Below the pieces are notes generated by a model that was not told the DNA's origin, searched no databases, and was given only the letters and a program-made list of their open reading frames with translations. The position numbers were made by a program, and so were the translations under genes. From Phycisphaerae bacterium SM23_33 (GTDB lineage: Bacteria; Planctomycetota; Phycisphaerae; SM23-33): DNA of 13,301 nt. How positions within the stretch are numbered: position 1 is the first letter of the stretch; each line of letters opens with the position of its first letter. The DNA lies in assembly GCA_001303665.1 (NCBI GenBank), contig LJUF01000140.1:1-13301 (forward strand), in the 5' to 3' direction. Shown piece after piece: positions 1 to 7,028 of the stretch.

Positions 1-13
1 CCCGCCGGGCTGG

Positions 14-63
14 GATGATCTAGCTAAAGCTGGCGCCTGGAATTCCGATGATGCTAGCAAAGC
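14..63 (+). repeat. Near-identical direct repeat pair upstream of the HTH regulator
   Basis: GATGATCTAGCTAAAGC (14-30) recurs as GATGATGCTAGCAAAGC (47-63). The copies differ only by two compensating one-base indels and start 33 bp apart, about three helical turns. They lie just before the preferred start (93) of the HTH regulator, so they could be its own operator. This is inferred from position and spacing only. Confidence 0.4.
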
Positions 64-92
64 GTATTCAGGCGGAGTGTGTCCACAGACCC

Positions 93-668
93 ATGCGGCG
101 GAAAGAAGTGCTCACAACCGGGGAAGTTGCCAGGATCTGCCACGTGGCCCCGCGCACGGTCAGCAAGTGGTTCGACAGCGGCAAGCTGAAGGGGTACCGA
201 ATCCCCGGCAGCCGGGACCGGCGGATCCCGCTTTCCCAACTGCTCCAGTTCATGCGGGCCTATGGCATGCCCCTGCAGGAGCTGGAGGGCAACACCACCC
301 GGGTGCTGGTGGTGGACCCGGCCAGAGACGCCGCCTCCGCCCTGGCCGAGAGCCTGTCGCGGACAGACCGCTGCGAGGTCCGCACCGCGGCCAACGACTT
401 TGAGGCCGGCCTGGTGGCCGGCAGCTTCCACCCTCACGTCATCTTCGTGGACGTCGTCTCGGAGTCCATTGACGCCCGGGAGATCCTCAGGAACCTTCGG
501 GGCAATCCCGACCTGGCCGCCGCCCACGTCGTGGCCCTGGCCGGGGCCCTGACCCGGGGGCAGAGAGAGGTCCTGCTGCGCAAGGGGTTTGACCAGGTCC
601 TCTGCCGGCCCTGCGCCGTGGAGGACCTGCTCGCCGCCGTCGAAGAGGCGATGAACCTGGTTTCCTGA
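93..668 (+). CDS. HTH (excisionase/MerR-type) DNA-binding protein with degenerate receiver domain
   Basis: The protein is 191 aa from ATG 93. Residues 6-58 form an excisionase-family winged HTH (LTTGEVARICHVAPRTVSKW, then GYRIPGSRDRRIP and a terminal helix). A short linker leads to a CheY-like receiver at about 70-188. Asp75 and the putative phospho-acceptor Asp120 (HVIFVDVV) are present. The second acidic residue of the usual pair is Pro76, the switch Ser/Thr is Ala150, and the invariant Lys is Arg172 (CRP). Phosphorylation may therefore be lost or altered. A start at 48 would add 15 residues unlike the HTH family and would run through the upstream repeat pair, so 93 is preferred, although no strong Shine-Dalgarno (SD) is visible for either. 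The role is probably transcriptional regulation; the target is unknown. It is separated from sppA by two hairpins and a promoter, so it is likely monocistronic. Confidence 0.8.
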   Translation: MRRKEVLTTGEVARICHVAPRTVSKWFDSGKLKGYRIPGSRDRRIPLSQLLQFMRAYGMPLQELEGNTTRVLVVDPARDAASALAESLSRTDRCEVRTAANDFEAGLVAGSFHPHVIFVDVVSESIDAREILRNLRGNPDLAAAHVVALAGALTRGQREVLLRKGFDQVLCRPCAVEDLLAAVEEAMNLVS

Positions 669-714
669 TTCTCCCCGGCCGCGCCCGCCCGCCGTCCGCC
701 CCTGGCCACCCGCG

Positions 715-771
715 TGCCCGCGTCGGCGTTTTGCGCGCGGGCATGGCGGCCCCGATGCATATCGGGGCCGC
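715..771 (+). terminator. Two GC-rich hairpins between the regulator gene and sppA
   Basis: TGCCCGCG (715-722) pairs with CGCGGGCA (736-743) across a loop containing TTTT. Then GCGGCCCCGAT (746-756) pairs perfectly with ATCGGGGCCGC (761-771) across GCAT, an 11-bp stem with a 4-base loop. No T-tract follows the second stem, so intrinsic termination is uncertain. The second palindrome ends 6 bp before the sppA -35 box and could instead be a protein-binding site. Confidence 0.45.
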
Positions 772-777
772 TGGCGG

Positions 778-806
778 TTGCCTGTCGCCGGCCCGCCCCC
801 TACAAT
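778..806 (+). promoter_or_regulatory. Sigma70-type promoter of sppA, start codon at the predicted +1
   Basis: TTGCCT (778-783) and TACAAT (801-806) are separated by 17 bp. The expected transcription start is about 812-814, which is the ATG at 814 itself. No Shine-Dalgarno sequence precedes that ATG. This predicts a leaderless or nearly leaderless mRNA and supports 814 over the TTG at 778, which would lie inside the -35 box. Confidence 0.55.
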
Positions 807-813
807 GGCGGCC

Positions 814-2298
814 ATGAAAACGCAAAGGCATCTACTGCTGATGGCGTGCTGCGCCGGCCTGCTGGCCGGCTGCGGCGATACGGCCGGCTTCCTGGTCAAG
901 CCGGTCCCGACGGACCAGCGGCTGCAGGAGGCCGTGGTGCAGACCGAAGGGGGCTGGACCTCCGCCAAGATCGCCCTGCTGGACGTGGACGGGCTGATGA
1001 TGAACCGGCGGAGCGGCGGCTGGTTCGCCTCCGAGGAGAACCCCGTCAGCCTGCTGCTGGAGAAGCTGGACAAGGCCAGGAACGACGGCAACGTGAAGGC
1101 CGTCATCCTGCGGATCAACTCCCCGGGCGGGACGGTGCAGGCCTCCGAGACGATGCACGGGGCGGTGAAACGCTTCCGCAAGGACAGCGGCAAGCCGGTC
1201 ATCGCCTGCATCACCGACGTGGGGGCCTCGGGGGCGTATTACCTGGCCTGCGCGGCGGAAAAGATCATCTGCCAGCCCAGCAGCATCACCGGCTCCATCG
1301 GGGTGGTGGTTCAGACGGTCAGCTTTGCCGGCACCATGAAGATGCTGGGCATCAGCGCCGACGCCGTCACCTCCGGGCCGCTCAAGGTCATGGGCAGCCC
1401 GCTGAAGGACCTCTCCCAGGAGGAGCGCAAGGTCTTCCAGGCGATGGTGGACGAGTTCTACGACCGCTTCGTGGAGGTGGTGGCCGAGGGCCGCCGCGGC
1501 CTGAGCCCCCAGAAGGTGCGTGCCTTGGCCGACGGGCGGGTGTACACCGGGCGGCAGGCCCTGGAGCTGGGGCTGGTGGACGCCCTGGGCGACCTGCAGC
1601 CGGCCGTCGCCGATGCCAAGAAGGCCGCCGGCATCGAGCGGGCCAAGGTGGTCATGTATCACCGCCCGCTGGGGTATCGCGCGAACGTGTATTCGGCCTC
1701 GGTCGCGCCGGCCCCGACCATGCAGATCAACCTGCTCAACCTTGACGGCGGGGAGCTGCTGTTCCTGCGCCGGCCCAGCTTCCTGTATCTTTGGAGCACC
1801 GACCTTCCGCCCGCCGGTTCGCTGCACGGGCTGCCGCAAGAAGATCGCGATCGACGAGGCCTTCGCCGGCGGGGTCTGCCGCTGCCCGTACTGCGGCCAG
1901 CTCAACACCGTCGCCAGCGGCCGAAAGCGGGGGGCGCCGGCCGCCGCCCGCCCGGACCGGCCCGACCTGCCTGCCGCCCCGCTCGCCGCCGATCAGCCCG
2001 CCAAGTCGCCCGCCAGCCTACCGCAGGTGGGCAGGCCCGCCGGGCCCGTGCCCGTCGCCAGGCCGGTGATGATCCAGGGCGTCGTCGCGACCGTCCTGGC
2101 CGGGCTGCTCCTGCTGCTGCTGGCCTTCACCGGCGTGTTCCTCTACCACTTGTCGCCCCGCGGCGGCCGCGGCGGCAAAATTCCCCCGCCGCCGGTCAAC
2201 CCCATCCTTCAGGCCGGGCCGCGGGTGGCCGGAATGAAAATCCAAACGCCCGTGGTCTACGTGCTGGACGGGGGCTCGGGCACGGGGGGGCTGTTTGA
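814..2298 (+). CDS. sppA: S49-family (SppA/protease IV-like) lipoprotein peptidase; 3' end runs into the next gene's frame
   Basis: This is a membrane-anchored serine peptidase of the signal-peptide-peptidase/ClpP-crotonase fold. From ATG 814 there is a lipoprotein signal ending in lipobox LAGC with Cys20. The S49 core follows: VILRINSPGGTVQASE (about 97-112), the nucleophile Ser139 in GASGAYYLA, GSIGVVVQ, and the general-base Lys191 in TSGPLKVMGSPLKD. It is the short single-domain form. Family-like sequence ends near residue 327 (RRPSFLYLW, about 1794). The open frame then continues to 2298 with arginine/proline-rich sequence that is the wrong-frame reading of a real downstream gene, so nothing past about 1800 should be trusted as native SppA. 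No stop lies near 1800, implying a lost stop, a 1-base indel, or a +1 frameshift into the downstream zinc-ribbon/vWA frame. Probable first gene of an operon through 5482. Confidence 0.85.
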   Translation: MKTQRHLLLMACCAGLLAGCGDTAGFLVKPVPTDQRLQEAVVQTEGGWTSAKIALLDVDGLMMNRRSGGWFASEENPVSLLLEKLDKARNDGNVKAVILRINSPGGTVQASETMHGAVKRFRKDSGKPVIACITDVGASGAYYLACAAEKIICQPSSITGSIGVVVQTVSFAGTMKMLGISADAVTSGPLKVMGSPLKDLSQEERKVFQAMVDEFYDRFVEVVAEGRRGLSPQKVRALADGRVYTGRQALELGLVDALGDLQPAVADAKKAAGIERAKVVMYHRPLGYRANVYSASVAPAPTMQINLLNLDGGELLFLRRPSFLYLWSTDLPPAGSLHGLPQEDRDRRGLRRRGLPLPVLRPAQHRRQRPKAGGAGRRPPGPARPACRPARRRSARQVARQPTAGGQARRARARRQAGDDPGRRRDRPGRAAPAAAGLHRRVPLPLVAPRRPRRQNSPAAGQPHPSGRAAGGRNENPNARGLRAGRGLGHGGAV

Positions 2299-2743
2299 CC
2301 TGGGGGCGGCCGTGGTGCGGCATTCCGTCCGGGGACTGGAAGCCAGGGACCGATTCAACGTCATCTTCGTCAGCGAGGAAGGCATCGAGCAGATGGGCGA
2401 AGCCTGGGCCGCCGGCGGCCAGCCCGGTGACAGGAAAATCAAGGCCTTCCTGGCCGGGAAAGCGACCGTCGGCGCCAGCGACCTGGCGGGGGCCGTCGCC
2501 CAGGCGATAGCGGCCTCGCCCAGGACGGTGGTGGTGCTGGCGGGCAAGGCCCCGCATGAGCCGGCCGCCCTGGCCCGGAAGGCCAAAGAGGCCGGCGTGC
2601 GCGTCTGCGGCGTAAGCCTGGGGGCCTACGCCGACGTGGACGAGGCCATGAAGCGGCTGGCCGAACCGACGGACGGCTGGCTGCGCTCGTTGACCAAGGA
2701 CCAACTGCTGGGCTGGCTGGAGGAGGCCCCGCCGCTGCCATGA
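1790..2743 (+). CDS. Zinc-ribbon / single-TM / von Willebrand A-like protein; start unresolved
   Basis: The order is a zinc ribbon (VRCTGC then CRCPYCGQ, two CxxC knuckles, about 1817-1900), a Pro/Ala-rich linker, one hydrophobic segment (GVVATVLAGLLLLLLAF), and an extracytoplasmic alpha/beta region resembling a vWA fold (VVYVLD, then a helix and FNVIFV, later TVVVLAG and GVRVCGVSLG). The MIDAS-equivalent DGGSG lacks the DxSxS pattern, so metal-dependent ligand binding is doubtful. No ATG, GTG or TTG lies in this frame between 1745 and the first CxxC. Candidate starts are a TTG at 1742 inside sppA, or ATG 2069, which would drop the zinc ribbon. The coordinate given is where the frame becomes credible, not a proven start. 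A frameshift fusion to SppA is possible. The stop is 22 bp before the methyltransferase gene. Confidence 0.7.
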   Translation, partial: FGAPTFRPPVRCTGCRKKIAIDEAFAGGVCRCPYCGQLNTVASGRKRGAPAAARPDRPDLPAAPLAADQPAKSPASLPQVGRPAGPVPVARPVMIQGVVATVLAGLLLLLLAFTGVFLYHLSPRGGRGGKIPPPPVNPILQAGPRVAGMKIQTPVVYVLDGGSGTGGLFDLGAAVVRHSVRGLEARDRFNVIFVSEEGIEQMGEAWAAGGQPGDRKIKAFLAGKATVGASDLAGAVAQAIAASPRTVVVLAGKAPHEPAALARKAKEAGVRVCGVSLGAYADVDEAMKRLAEPTDGWLRSLTKDQLLGWLEEAPPLP

Positions 2744-2765
2744 CCGCGCTGCTGAGGGCAGGTGC

Positions 2766-3575
2766 ATGATCATCATCGGCGAGAAGATCAACGCCACGCG
2801 GAAGTCGATTGCCGCCGCCATCCAGGCCAGGGACGGCGAGCACATCATCCAGGTCGCCAGGGAGCAGGTGGCCGCCGGGGCCGACTACCTCGACCTCAAC
2901 GGCGGCAGCCCCCAGCCGCAGGCGGAAGTGGAGAACATGAAGTGGCTGGTGGAGCTGGTGCAGGCGCACGTGGAGGTGCCGCTGTGCATCGACTCGGCCA
3001 ACCCGGCGGCCATCGAGGCGGGGCTGTCGCTGGCCAAGGCCAAGCCCATCGTGAATTCGGTTTCGCTGGAGCCCGGCCGGCTGGAGAGCCTGCTGCCGAT
3101 CCTCTCGGCCCGCGAGTGCATGGTGATCGGGCTGTGCATGTCCGAGGAGGGCATGCCGACGGGGACGGACGACCGGCTGGAGCGGGCCGGCCGGCTGGTC
3201 GAAGCCCTCACCGGCGCGGGCAAGCAGATGGATGAGATCATCCTGGACCCGTGTTTCCTGCCGGTGTCGGCCCAGCCCGGCGCCGGGCGGGCGGTGTGCG
3301 AGGCCATCGCCCGCATCCGCCGGGAGTTCCCGCCGGTGCACGTGGGCGGGGGGCTGTCGAACGTTTCGTTCGGCCTGCCCCAGCGCAGGCTGGTCAACCT
3401 GGCGATGGTCGTCTCGGCCGTGTATTGCGGCATGGACGCGGCCCTGATCGACCCCGGCTCGCCGATGATGCTGCCGCTGATCCTGGCCGCCGAGGTCGTC
3501 ACTGGGGCCGACGAGTGGTGCGCCCAGTACGTGGCGGCCTACCGCCAAGGCAGGCTGGGTCAGGCGGCGCCATGA
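2766..3575 (+). CDS. acsE: Methyltetrahydrofolate:corrinoid protein methyltransferase (AcsE/MeTr family, pterin-binding TIM barrel)
   Basis: The family moves a methyl group between tetrahydrofolate N5 and the cobalt of a corrinoid protein in the cytoplasm. The protein is 269 aa, close to the usual MeTr size of about 262. Landmarks are MIIIGEKIN at the start, DLNGGSP (43-49), CIDSANP (74-80), Asn97, DPCFLPVS (161-168) and GGLSNVSFGLPQRR (195-208). Asp76, Asn97, Asp161 and Asn199 line up within one position of the pterin-contact residues Asp75, Asn96, Asp160 and Asn199 described for Moorella MeTr. GAGGG (2754-2758) is a good SD. The stop overlaps the next gene's ATG, implying translational coupling to a RACo-type activator. 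No corrinoid protein or CODH/ACS subunit is nearby. The physiological methyl donor is therefore open: Wood-Ljungdahl, demethylation, or other C1 traffic. The family call is firm; the symbol is provisional. Confidence 0.85.
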   Translation: MIIIGEKINATRKSIAAAIQARDGEHIIQVAREQVAAGADYLDLNGGSPQPQAEVENMKWLVELVQAHVEVPLCIDSANPAAIEAGLSLAKAKPIVNSVSLEPGRLESLLPILSARECMVIGLCMSEEGMPTGTDDRLERAGRLVEALTGAGKQMDEIILDPCFLPVSAQPGAGRAVCEAIARIRREFPPVHVGGGLSNVSFGLPQRRLVNLAMVVSAVYCGMDAALIDPGSPMMLPLILAAEVVTGADEWCAQYVAAYRQGRLGQAAP

Positions 3576-5482
3576 GGGACAAGGCCAAGGGCATCTTCGA
3601 GCTGCCGCACGACCGCGTCGAATGCGAGGTGCAGGCCCCCTGCCTGCTGACGGAGGCGGCTGTCCGGGCCGGCGTCATCCTCAACGTCGCCTGCGGCGGC
3701 AAGGGCACCTGCGGCGGCTGCGCGGTGGACCTGCTGGGCGGGCGCTTCGCCGCCGACGGCGGCGCGGAAATCGCCCTTCCGGCCGGGGCCGCCAGGCGGG
3801 TGCTGTCCTGCCAGACGCACGTGCTGGCGGGGGAGTTCCACGTCCGCGTGCCGCGTCACAGCCTGGTCGAGGCCGGCGAAGAGATCGTCATGGACTTCGC
3901 CCACGCCCCCTCGGTCTCGCTGCGCCCGCCGGTCCGGAAGGAGTACCTGCGGCTGCGTCCGCCGGAGCTGCGCGACCAGCGCGGCGACATCGAGCGGATC
4001 ATCGGCGCCCTGCGCCGCCGCGGCTACGCCGGCGAGATCATCGCACCTCACGCCGCGGCCCGCTCGGCCGGGCTGGTCGCCCGGGCCGCGTACAAGCTCA
4101 CCGTCACCGTCGTCGGCGACCACGGCGCCTGGCACATCATCCGGCTGGAGGAAGGCGACACCACCGGCTGCCTGTACGGGGCGGCCGTGGACGTCGGCAC
4201 CACCACGGTGGTCGTGACCCTGGTGGACCTCAACACCGGAAAGGCCGTGGACGCCGCCAGCAGCTACAACCAGCAGATCATCCGCTGCGACGACGTCGCC
4301 AGCCGCATCAGCTACGCTTCCGACCCCCAGCGGGCCCAGGAGCTGCGCGAGCTGGTGGTCGACGGGACCGTCAACCGGCTGCTGAGGCTGCTGACGCACC
4401 GGCACGGGCTGGCCGGCGACGACGTCGCCCACATGACCGTGGCGGGCAACACGGTCATGACGCACCTGTTCTGCGGGCTCTCGCCCACCGGCCTGGGGGC
4501 GGTGCCGTTCGCCCCCATCAGCAACTTCCCCGGGCCGTATCGCGCCGGGCTGCTGAACGTGGCCATCAACGCCCAGGCCTTCGTGGACATCTTTCCCTCC
4601 GCGGCGGCGTACGTGGGCGGCGACGCCACCGCGGACATGTACGTCTGCGGCCTGGCCAGGCGCGACGAGCTGAACGTGCTCATCGACATCGGCACCAACG
4701 CCGAGATCGTGGTGGGCAATCGCGACCGGCTGATCGCCTGCGCGGCCCCGGCCGGGCCCGCCTTCGAGGGCCACGGCCTGAGCTGCGGCATGCGGGCGGC
4801 CGCCGGGGCCATCGAGTCGTTCCGGCTGGGCGGGCTCAGCGATCCGCCCCGATACACCGTCATCGGCGGGGACAAGCCGGCGGGCGTGTGCGGCTCGGGG
4901 CTGATTGATTTCGTCGCCCAGGCCTTCGCCGTGGGGGTCATCTCCAGCGCCGGCCGCTTCACCGACCGCGCCCGCGCCCGCTGCCCGCGCATCCGCAAGC
5001 TCCGCCGCAATGAGGCCGAGATTCCGGCCTACGAGATCGCCCCGGCCGAGCAGACCGACGACGGCCTGGCCCCCATCCTCATCACCGAGCGCGACATCGC
5101 CACGCTGCTCCAGGCCAAGGGCGTCATCTACGCCGCCTTGCAGATGGCCATGAAGCATTTCGGCAAGGGCTTCGCCGACATCCACCGCTTCTACCTGGCC
5201 GGCGGGTTCGCCAAGCACATCGACCCCGACAACGCCGTCACCATGGGCCTGCTGCCCGACATCGACCGCGGCAAGTTCACCTTCCTGGGCAACGGCTCGC
5301 TGGGCGGGGCGTTCCTGGCCCTGATCGACGAGGACGTGCGGCGGGAGCTGCCGCACCTGGCCGCCGCCCCGGCCGTCATCGAGCTCAACCTCGACCCGGA
5401 GTTCATGGACGCCTACACCCTGGCCATGTTCCTGCCCAACGGCGACCCGAGCCTGTTTCCCACCGTCAAACCCGCGAAGTGA
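3572..5482 (+). CDS. RACo-like reductive activator of corrinoid proteins (2Fe-2S plus ASKHA ATPase, DUF4445)
   Basis: RACo proteins use ATP to drive re-reduction of inactive Co(II) corrinoid to Co(I). The protein is 636 aa, close to characterised RACo length. The N-terminal 2Fe-2S domain has Cys41, Cys47, Cys50 and Cys80 (CGGKGTCGGC, then LSCQTH). A linker (about 100-200) precedes the ASKHA ATPase, with phosphate-1 motif VDVGTTT (206-212), MTVAGNTVMTHLF, a second nucleotide-binding strand LIDIGTNAEIVVG, and the C-terminal FYLAGGFAKHIDPDNA signature. The start at 3572 is fixed by the ATGA overlap with the methyltransferase stop and by the domain beginning there. An open frame extends upstream to 3251, but it is a shadow of the methyltransferase. 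The partner corrinoid protein is not in the window. Confidence 0.88.
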   Translation: MRDKAKGIFELPHDRVECEVQAPCLLTEAAVRAGVILNVACGGKGTCGGCAVDLLGGRFAADGGAEIALPAGAARRVLSCQTHVLAGEFHVRVPRHSLVEAGEEIVMDFAHAPSVSLRPPVRKEYLRLRPPELRDQRGDIERIIGALRRRGYAGEIIAPHAAARSAGLVARAAYKLTVTVVGDHGAWHIIRLEEGDTTGCLYGAAVDVGTTTVVVTLVDLNTGKAVDAASSYNQQIIRCDDVASRISYASDPQRAQELRELVVDGTVNRLLRLLTHRHGLAGDDVAHMTVAGNTVMTHLFCGLSPTGLGAVPFAPISNFPGPYRAGLLNVAINAQAFVDIFPSAAAYVGGDATADMYVCGLARRDELNVLIDIGTNAEIVVGNRDRLIACAAPAGPAFEGHGLSCGMRAAAGAIESFRLGGLSDPPRYTVIGGDKPAGVCGSGLIDFVAQAFAVGVISSAGRFTDRARARCPRIRKLRRNEAEIPAYEIAPAEQTDDGLAPILITERDIATLLQAKGVIYAALQMAMKHFGKGFADIHRFYLAGGFAKHIDPDNAVTMGLLPDIDRGKFTFLGNGSLGGAFLALIDEDVRRELPHLAAAPAVIELNLDPEFMDAYTLAMFLPNGDPSLFPTVKPAK

Positions 5483-5485
5483 GCA

Positions 5486-5506
5486 CCCATTGCGATTTCG
5501 GATGGG
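5486..5506. terminator. Weak hairpin between convergent genes
   Basis: CCCAT (5486-5490) can pair with ATGGG (5502-5506), plus a G-T pair, across a 10-base loop, in the 49-bp gap between the RACo-like gene and the convergent HEAT gene. There is no T-tract. It is a weak candidate for a bidirectional terminator. Confidence 0.22.
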
Positions 5507-5531
5507 GGACTGCTGTGGGGCTGCGCGACAA

Positions 5532-6932
5532 CTATTTCGGCGGCTCGGACTTGCGGTAGGAAGCCTTATTCATCTCCCACCATCTCTGCCACTGGCTGAC
5601 GATGACGGCCTTTTCCTCCAGGGAGGCGGACTGATCATACGGCCACTTCTTCCCGGTCAGCGCCGACAGCGCGCCCGCGACGGAGTGGCGGGCGTCCTCT
5701 CCCTGCATGGGCAGGGCCGCGATCAGCGCGGCGATCGTCTCGAAGCAGCGGTCGCCCACGTAGCCGATCGCCCGGGCGGCGGTGCGCCGGATCTGCGGGT
5801 TCGAATCCTGCGCCAGCCTGCGGAGGATCGGCAGGTGGGAGCGGTCGGGGTTGCCGCGGGCGAGGGTCTCGGCCACCGCCGCCCGCACGCGCCACTCGTC
5901 GCTTTCCACGCCGGCCTTGAGCAGCTCCGGCGGCACCTGTTTGCGGAACTTCAGGTAGCCCATGATGGCCCAGGCGCTCAGCCCGGCGTCCTCGGCGCTG
6001 ACCGCCCGCTGGTTCAGCGCCTTGTCAAACGGCTCGCTGCGGAGCTTCAGGCCGTGATAGGCCGCCGCGCAGCGCACGCCGGGATCGGCATCGCCCAGGC
6101 AGGCGATGAGGGCGGCGGCGGCCTCTTGCCCGCCGATGTCAGCCAGGGCGGCCACCGCCCACATCCTGCCGAAGTAGGGGGCCTCGGTGTCGGCGGCGAT
6201 TGAAATCAGCGTCGCCGCCGCCGGCCGGCCGATCTGCACCGCGTCGCCGTGGGCCAGCTTCGCGCTCCAGGCGTCCTTCTTCAGCCGCGCGGCCAGATCG
6301 TCGAGGATGCGCCGCTGCCTGTCGGCCGGCAGCTTGCCGAAATCCGCCAGGCCCAGATCAACGCGGATGGTGCTGCTGACCAGGCTGACGGCGCCCTCGC
6401 CCGGGCGCGGCAGGTAGGCGACGTATTTGACCCTTACCGGCCCGGGCTTGAGGACTTCGCCGACGCTGCCGGCCGGGGCCGCCGGCCGCGGCTGACCGCC
6501 GACCGTCTCCAAGGGGTAGCCCTTGACCAGAGGCAGGCGCGGGTTGTAGGCGAAGGCCTTCAGCTCCGACACGTCCACCGCCCGCAGTTGGAGGACCTGT
6601 CCTTCGGCGAGCCGGGCCGGCCAGCCCGGCTGGCCCCTGGCGTGGAAGATCTTCTCGGTGTAGTGGGCCGTCTTGCCCTGGGCCAGCAGCAGGTAGCCGA
6701 AGAGGTCATCGGCGGGGGGCAGCGTGGCCGGCAGCTTGCCGGTGTTGCGGATGGCGAAGTCCACGTCCATCCTGCGAGCGAGCAGCCAGCGTCCGACCGG
6801 CGCGGCCGAGACCGACAGGCCTGCGTTGGTCTGGCCCCATTGCCTCTCGGCCGGGGCGGTGGCGGGGGCTGTCGCCTGTGCCGGCGCCGCGGCCGCCGCC
6901 AGCCAGATGGCCACGAGTGTCAGCACGTGCAT
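5532..6932 (-). CDS. Secreted HEAT-repeat protein with C-terminal WxxWW motif
   Basis: The protein is 466 aa from ATG 6932; an adjacent in-frame GTG (6935) would add one residue. There is an N-terminal Sec signal (MHVLTLVAIWLAAAAA...) ending near AQA, then a beta-rich domain (about 25-190) of unknown fold. Paired-helix HEAT repeats follow at about 240-430, for example MWAVAALADIGGQEAAAAL, VRAAVAETLARGNPD and IRRTAARAIGYVGD. The end holds LSALTGKKWPYD and then SQWQRWWEMNK. A similar LTG...WxxWW ending occurs in the other HEAT protein at 10314-11237. Such proteins are common in planctomycetes and are probably periplasmic interaction scaffolds; no catalytic motif is visible. The gene is convergent with the RACo-like gene and divergent from yggS. 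Confidence 0.75.
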   Translation of the reverse strand: MHVLTLVAIWLAAAAAPAQATAPATAPAERQWGQTNAGLSVSAAPVGRWLLARRMDVDFAIRNTGKLPATLPPADDLFGYLLLAQGKTAHYTEKIFHARGQPGWPARLAEGQVLQLRAVDVSELKAFAYNPRLPLVKGYPLETVGGQPRPAAPAGSVGEVLKPGPVRVKYVAYLPRPGEGAVSLVSSTIRVDLGLADFGKLPADRQRRILDDLAARLKKDAWSAKLAHGDAVQIGRPAAATLISIAADTEAPYFGRMWAVAALADIGGQEAAAALIACLGDADPGVRCAAAYHGLKLRSEPFDKALNQRAVSAEDAGLSAWAIMGYLKFRKQVPPELLKAGVESDEWRVRAAVAETLARGNPDRSHLPILRRLAQDSNPQIRRTAARAIGYVGDRCFETIAALIAALPMQGEDARHSVAGALSALTGKKWPYDQSASLEEKAVIVSQWQRWWEMNKASYRKSEPPK

Positions 6933-6941
6933 CACGTCAGC

Positions 6942-6971
6942 ATGCTACTTGTCCGCGGCGAGCACGGTCAA
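6942..6971 (-). promoter_or_regulatory. Promoter of the HEAT-repeat gene (minus strand)
   Basis: On the minus strand TTGACC (6966-6971) and TAGCAT (6942-6947) are 18 bp apart. The -10 box ends 9 bp before ATG 6932, so the mRNA leader would be only a few bases. No SD sequence precedes the ATG. Confidence 0.45.
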
Positions 6972-6989
6972 GCAGCCGGCCGGTGCGGC

Positions 6990-7018
6990 TTGTAGCGCCG
7001 GGGCAAATCTGTTACTGT
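6990..7018 (+). promoter_or_regulatory. Promoter of yggS
   Basis: TTGTAG (6990-6995) and TACTGT (7013-7018) have a 17-bp spacer. The -10 box ends 10 bp before ATG 7029, so the predicted leader is about 2-4 bases, and no SD is present. It is divergent from the HEAT-gene promoter within the same 96-bp gap. Confidence 0.5.
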
Positions 7019-7028
7019 CTTCCGCGCC

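Noticed and set aside
48..92. Upstream ATG 48 as start of the HTH-receiver gene
   Set aside because: The extra 15 residues do not fit the HTH family and the start lies inside a repeat pair; ATG 93 begins the domain.
54..1214. Long minus-strand open frame across the regulator and sppA
   Set aside because: It shadows two well-supported plus-strand genes and has no family-like motif; long shadows are expected at this GC content.
1800..2298. Arg/Pro-rich C-terminal extension of the S49 peptidase
   Set aside because: It is the off-frame reading of the zinc-ribbon/vWA gene, whose CxxC knuckles and TM segment are in the other frame.
3560..5356. 598-aa minus-strand open frame
   Set aside because: Low-complexity His/Gly/Val-rich shadow of the RACo-like gene.
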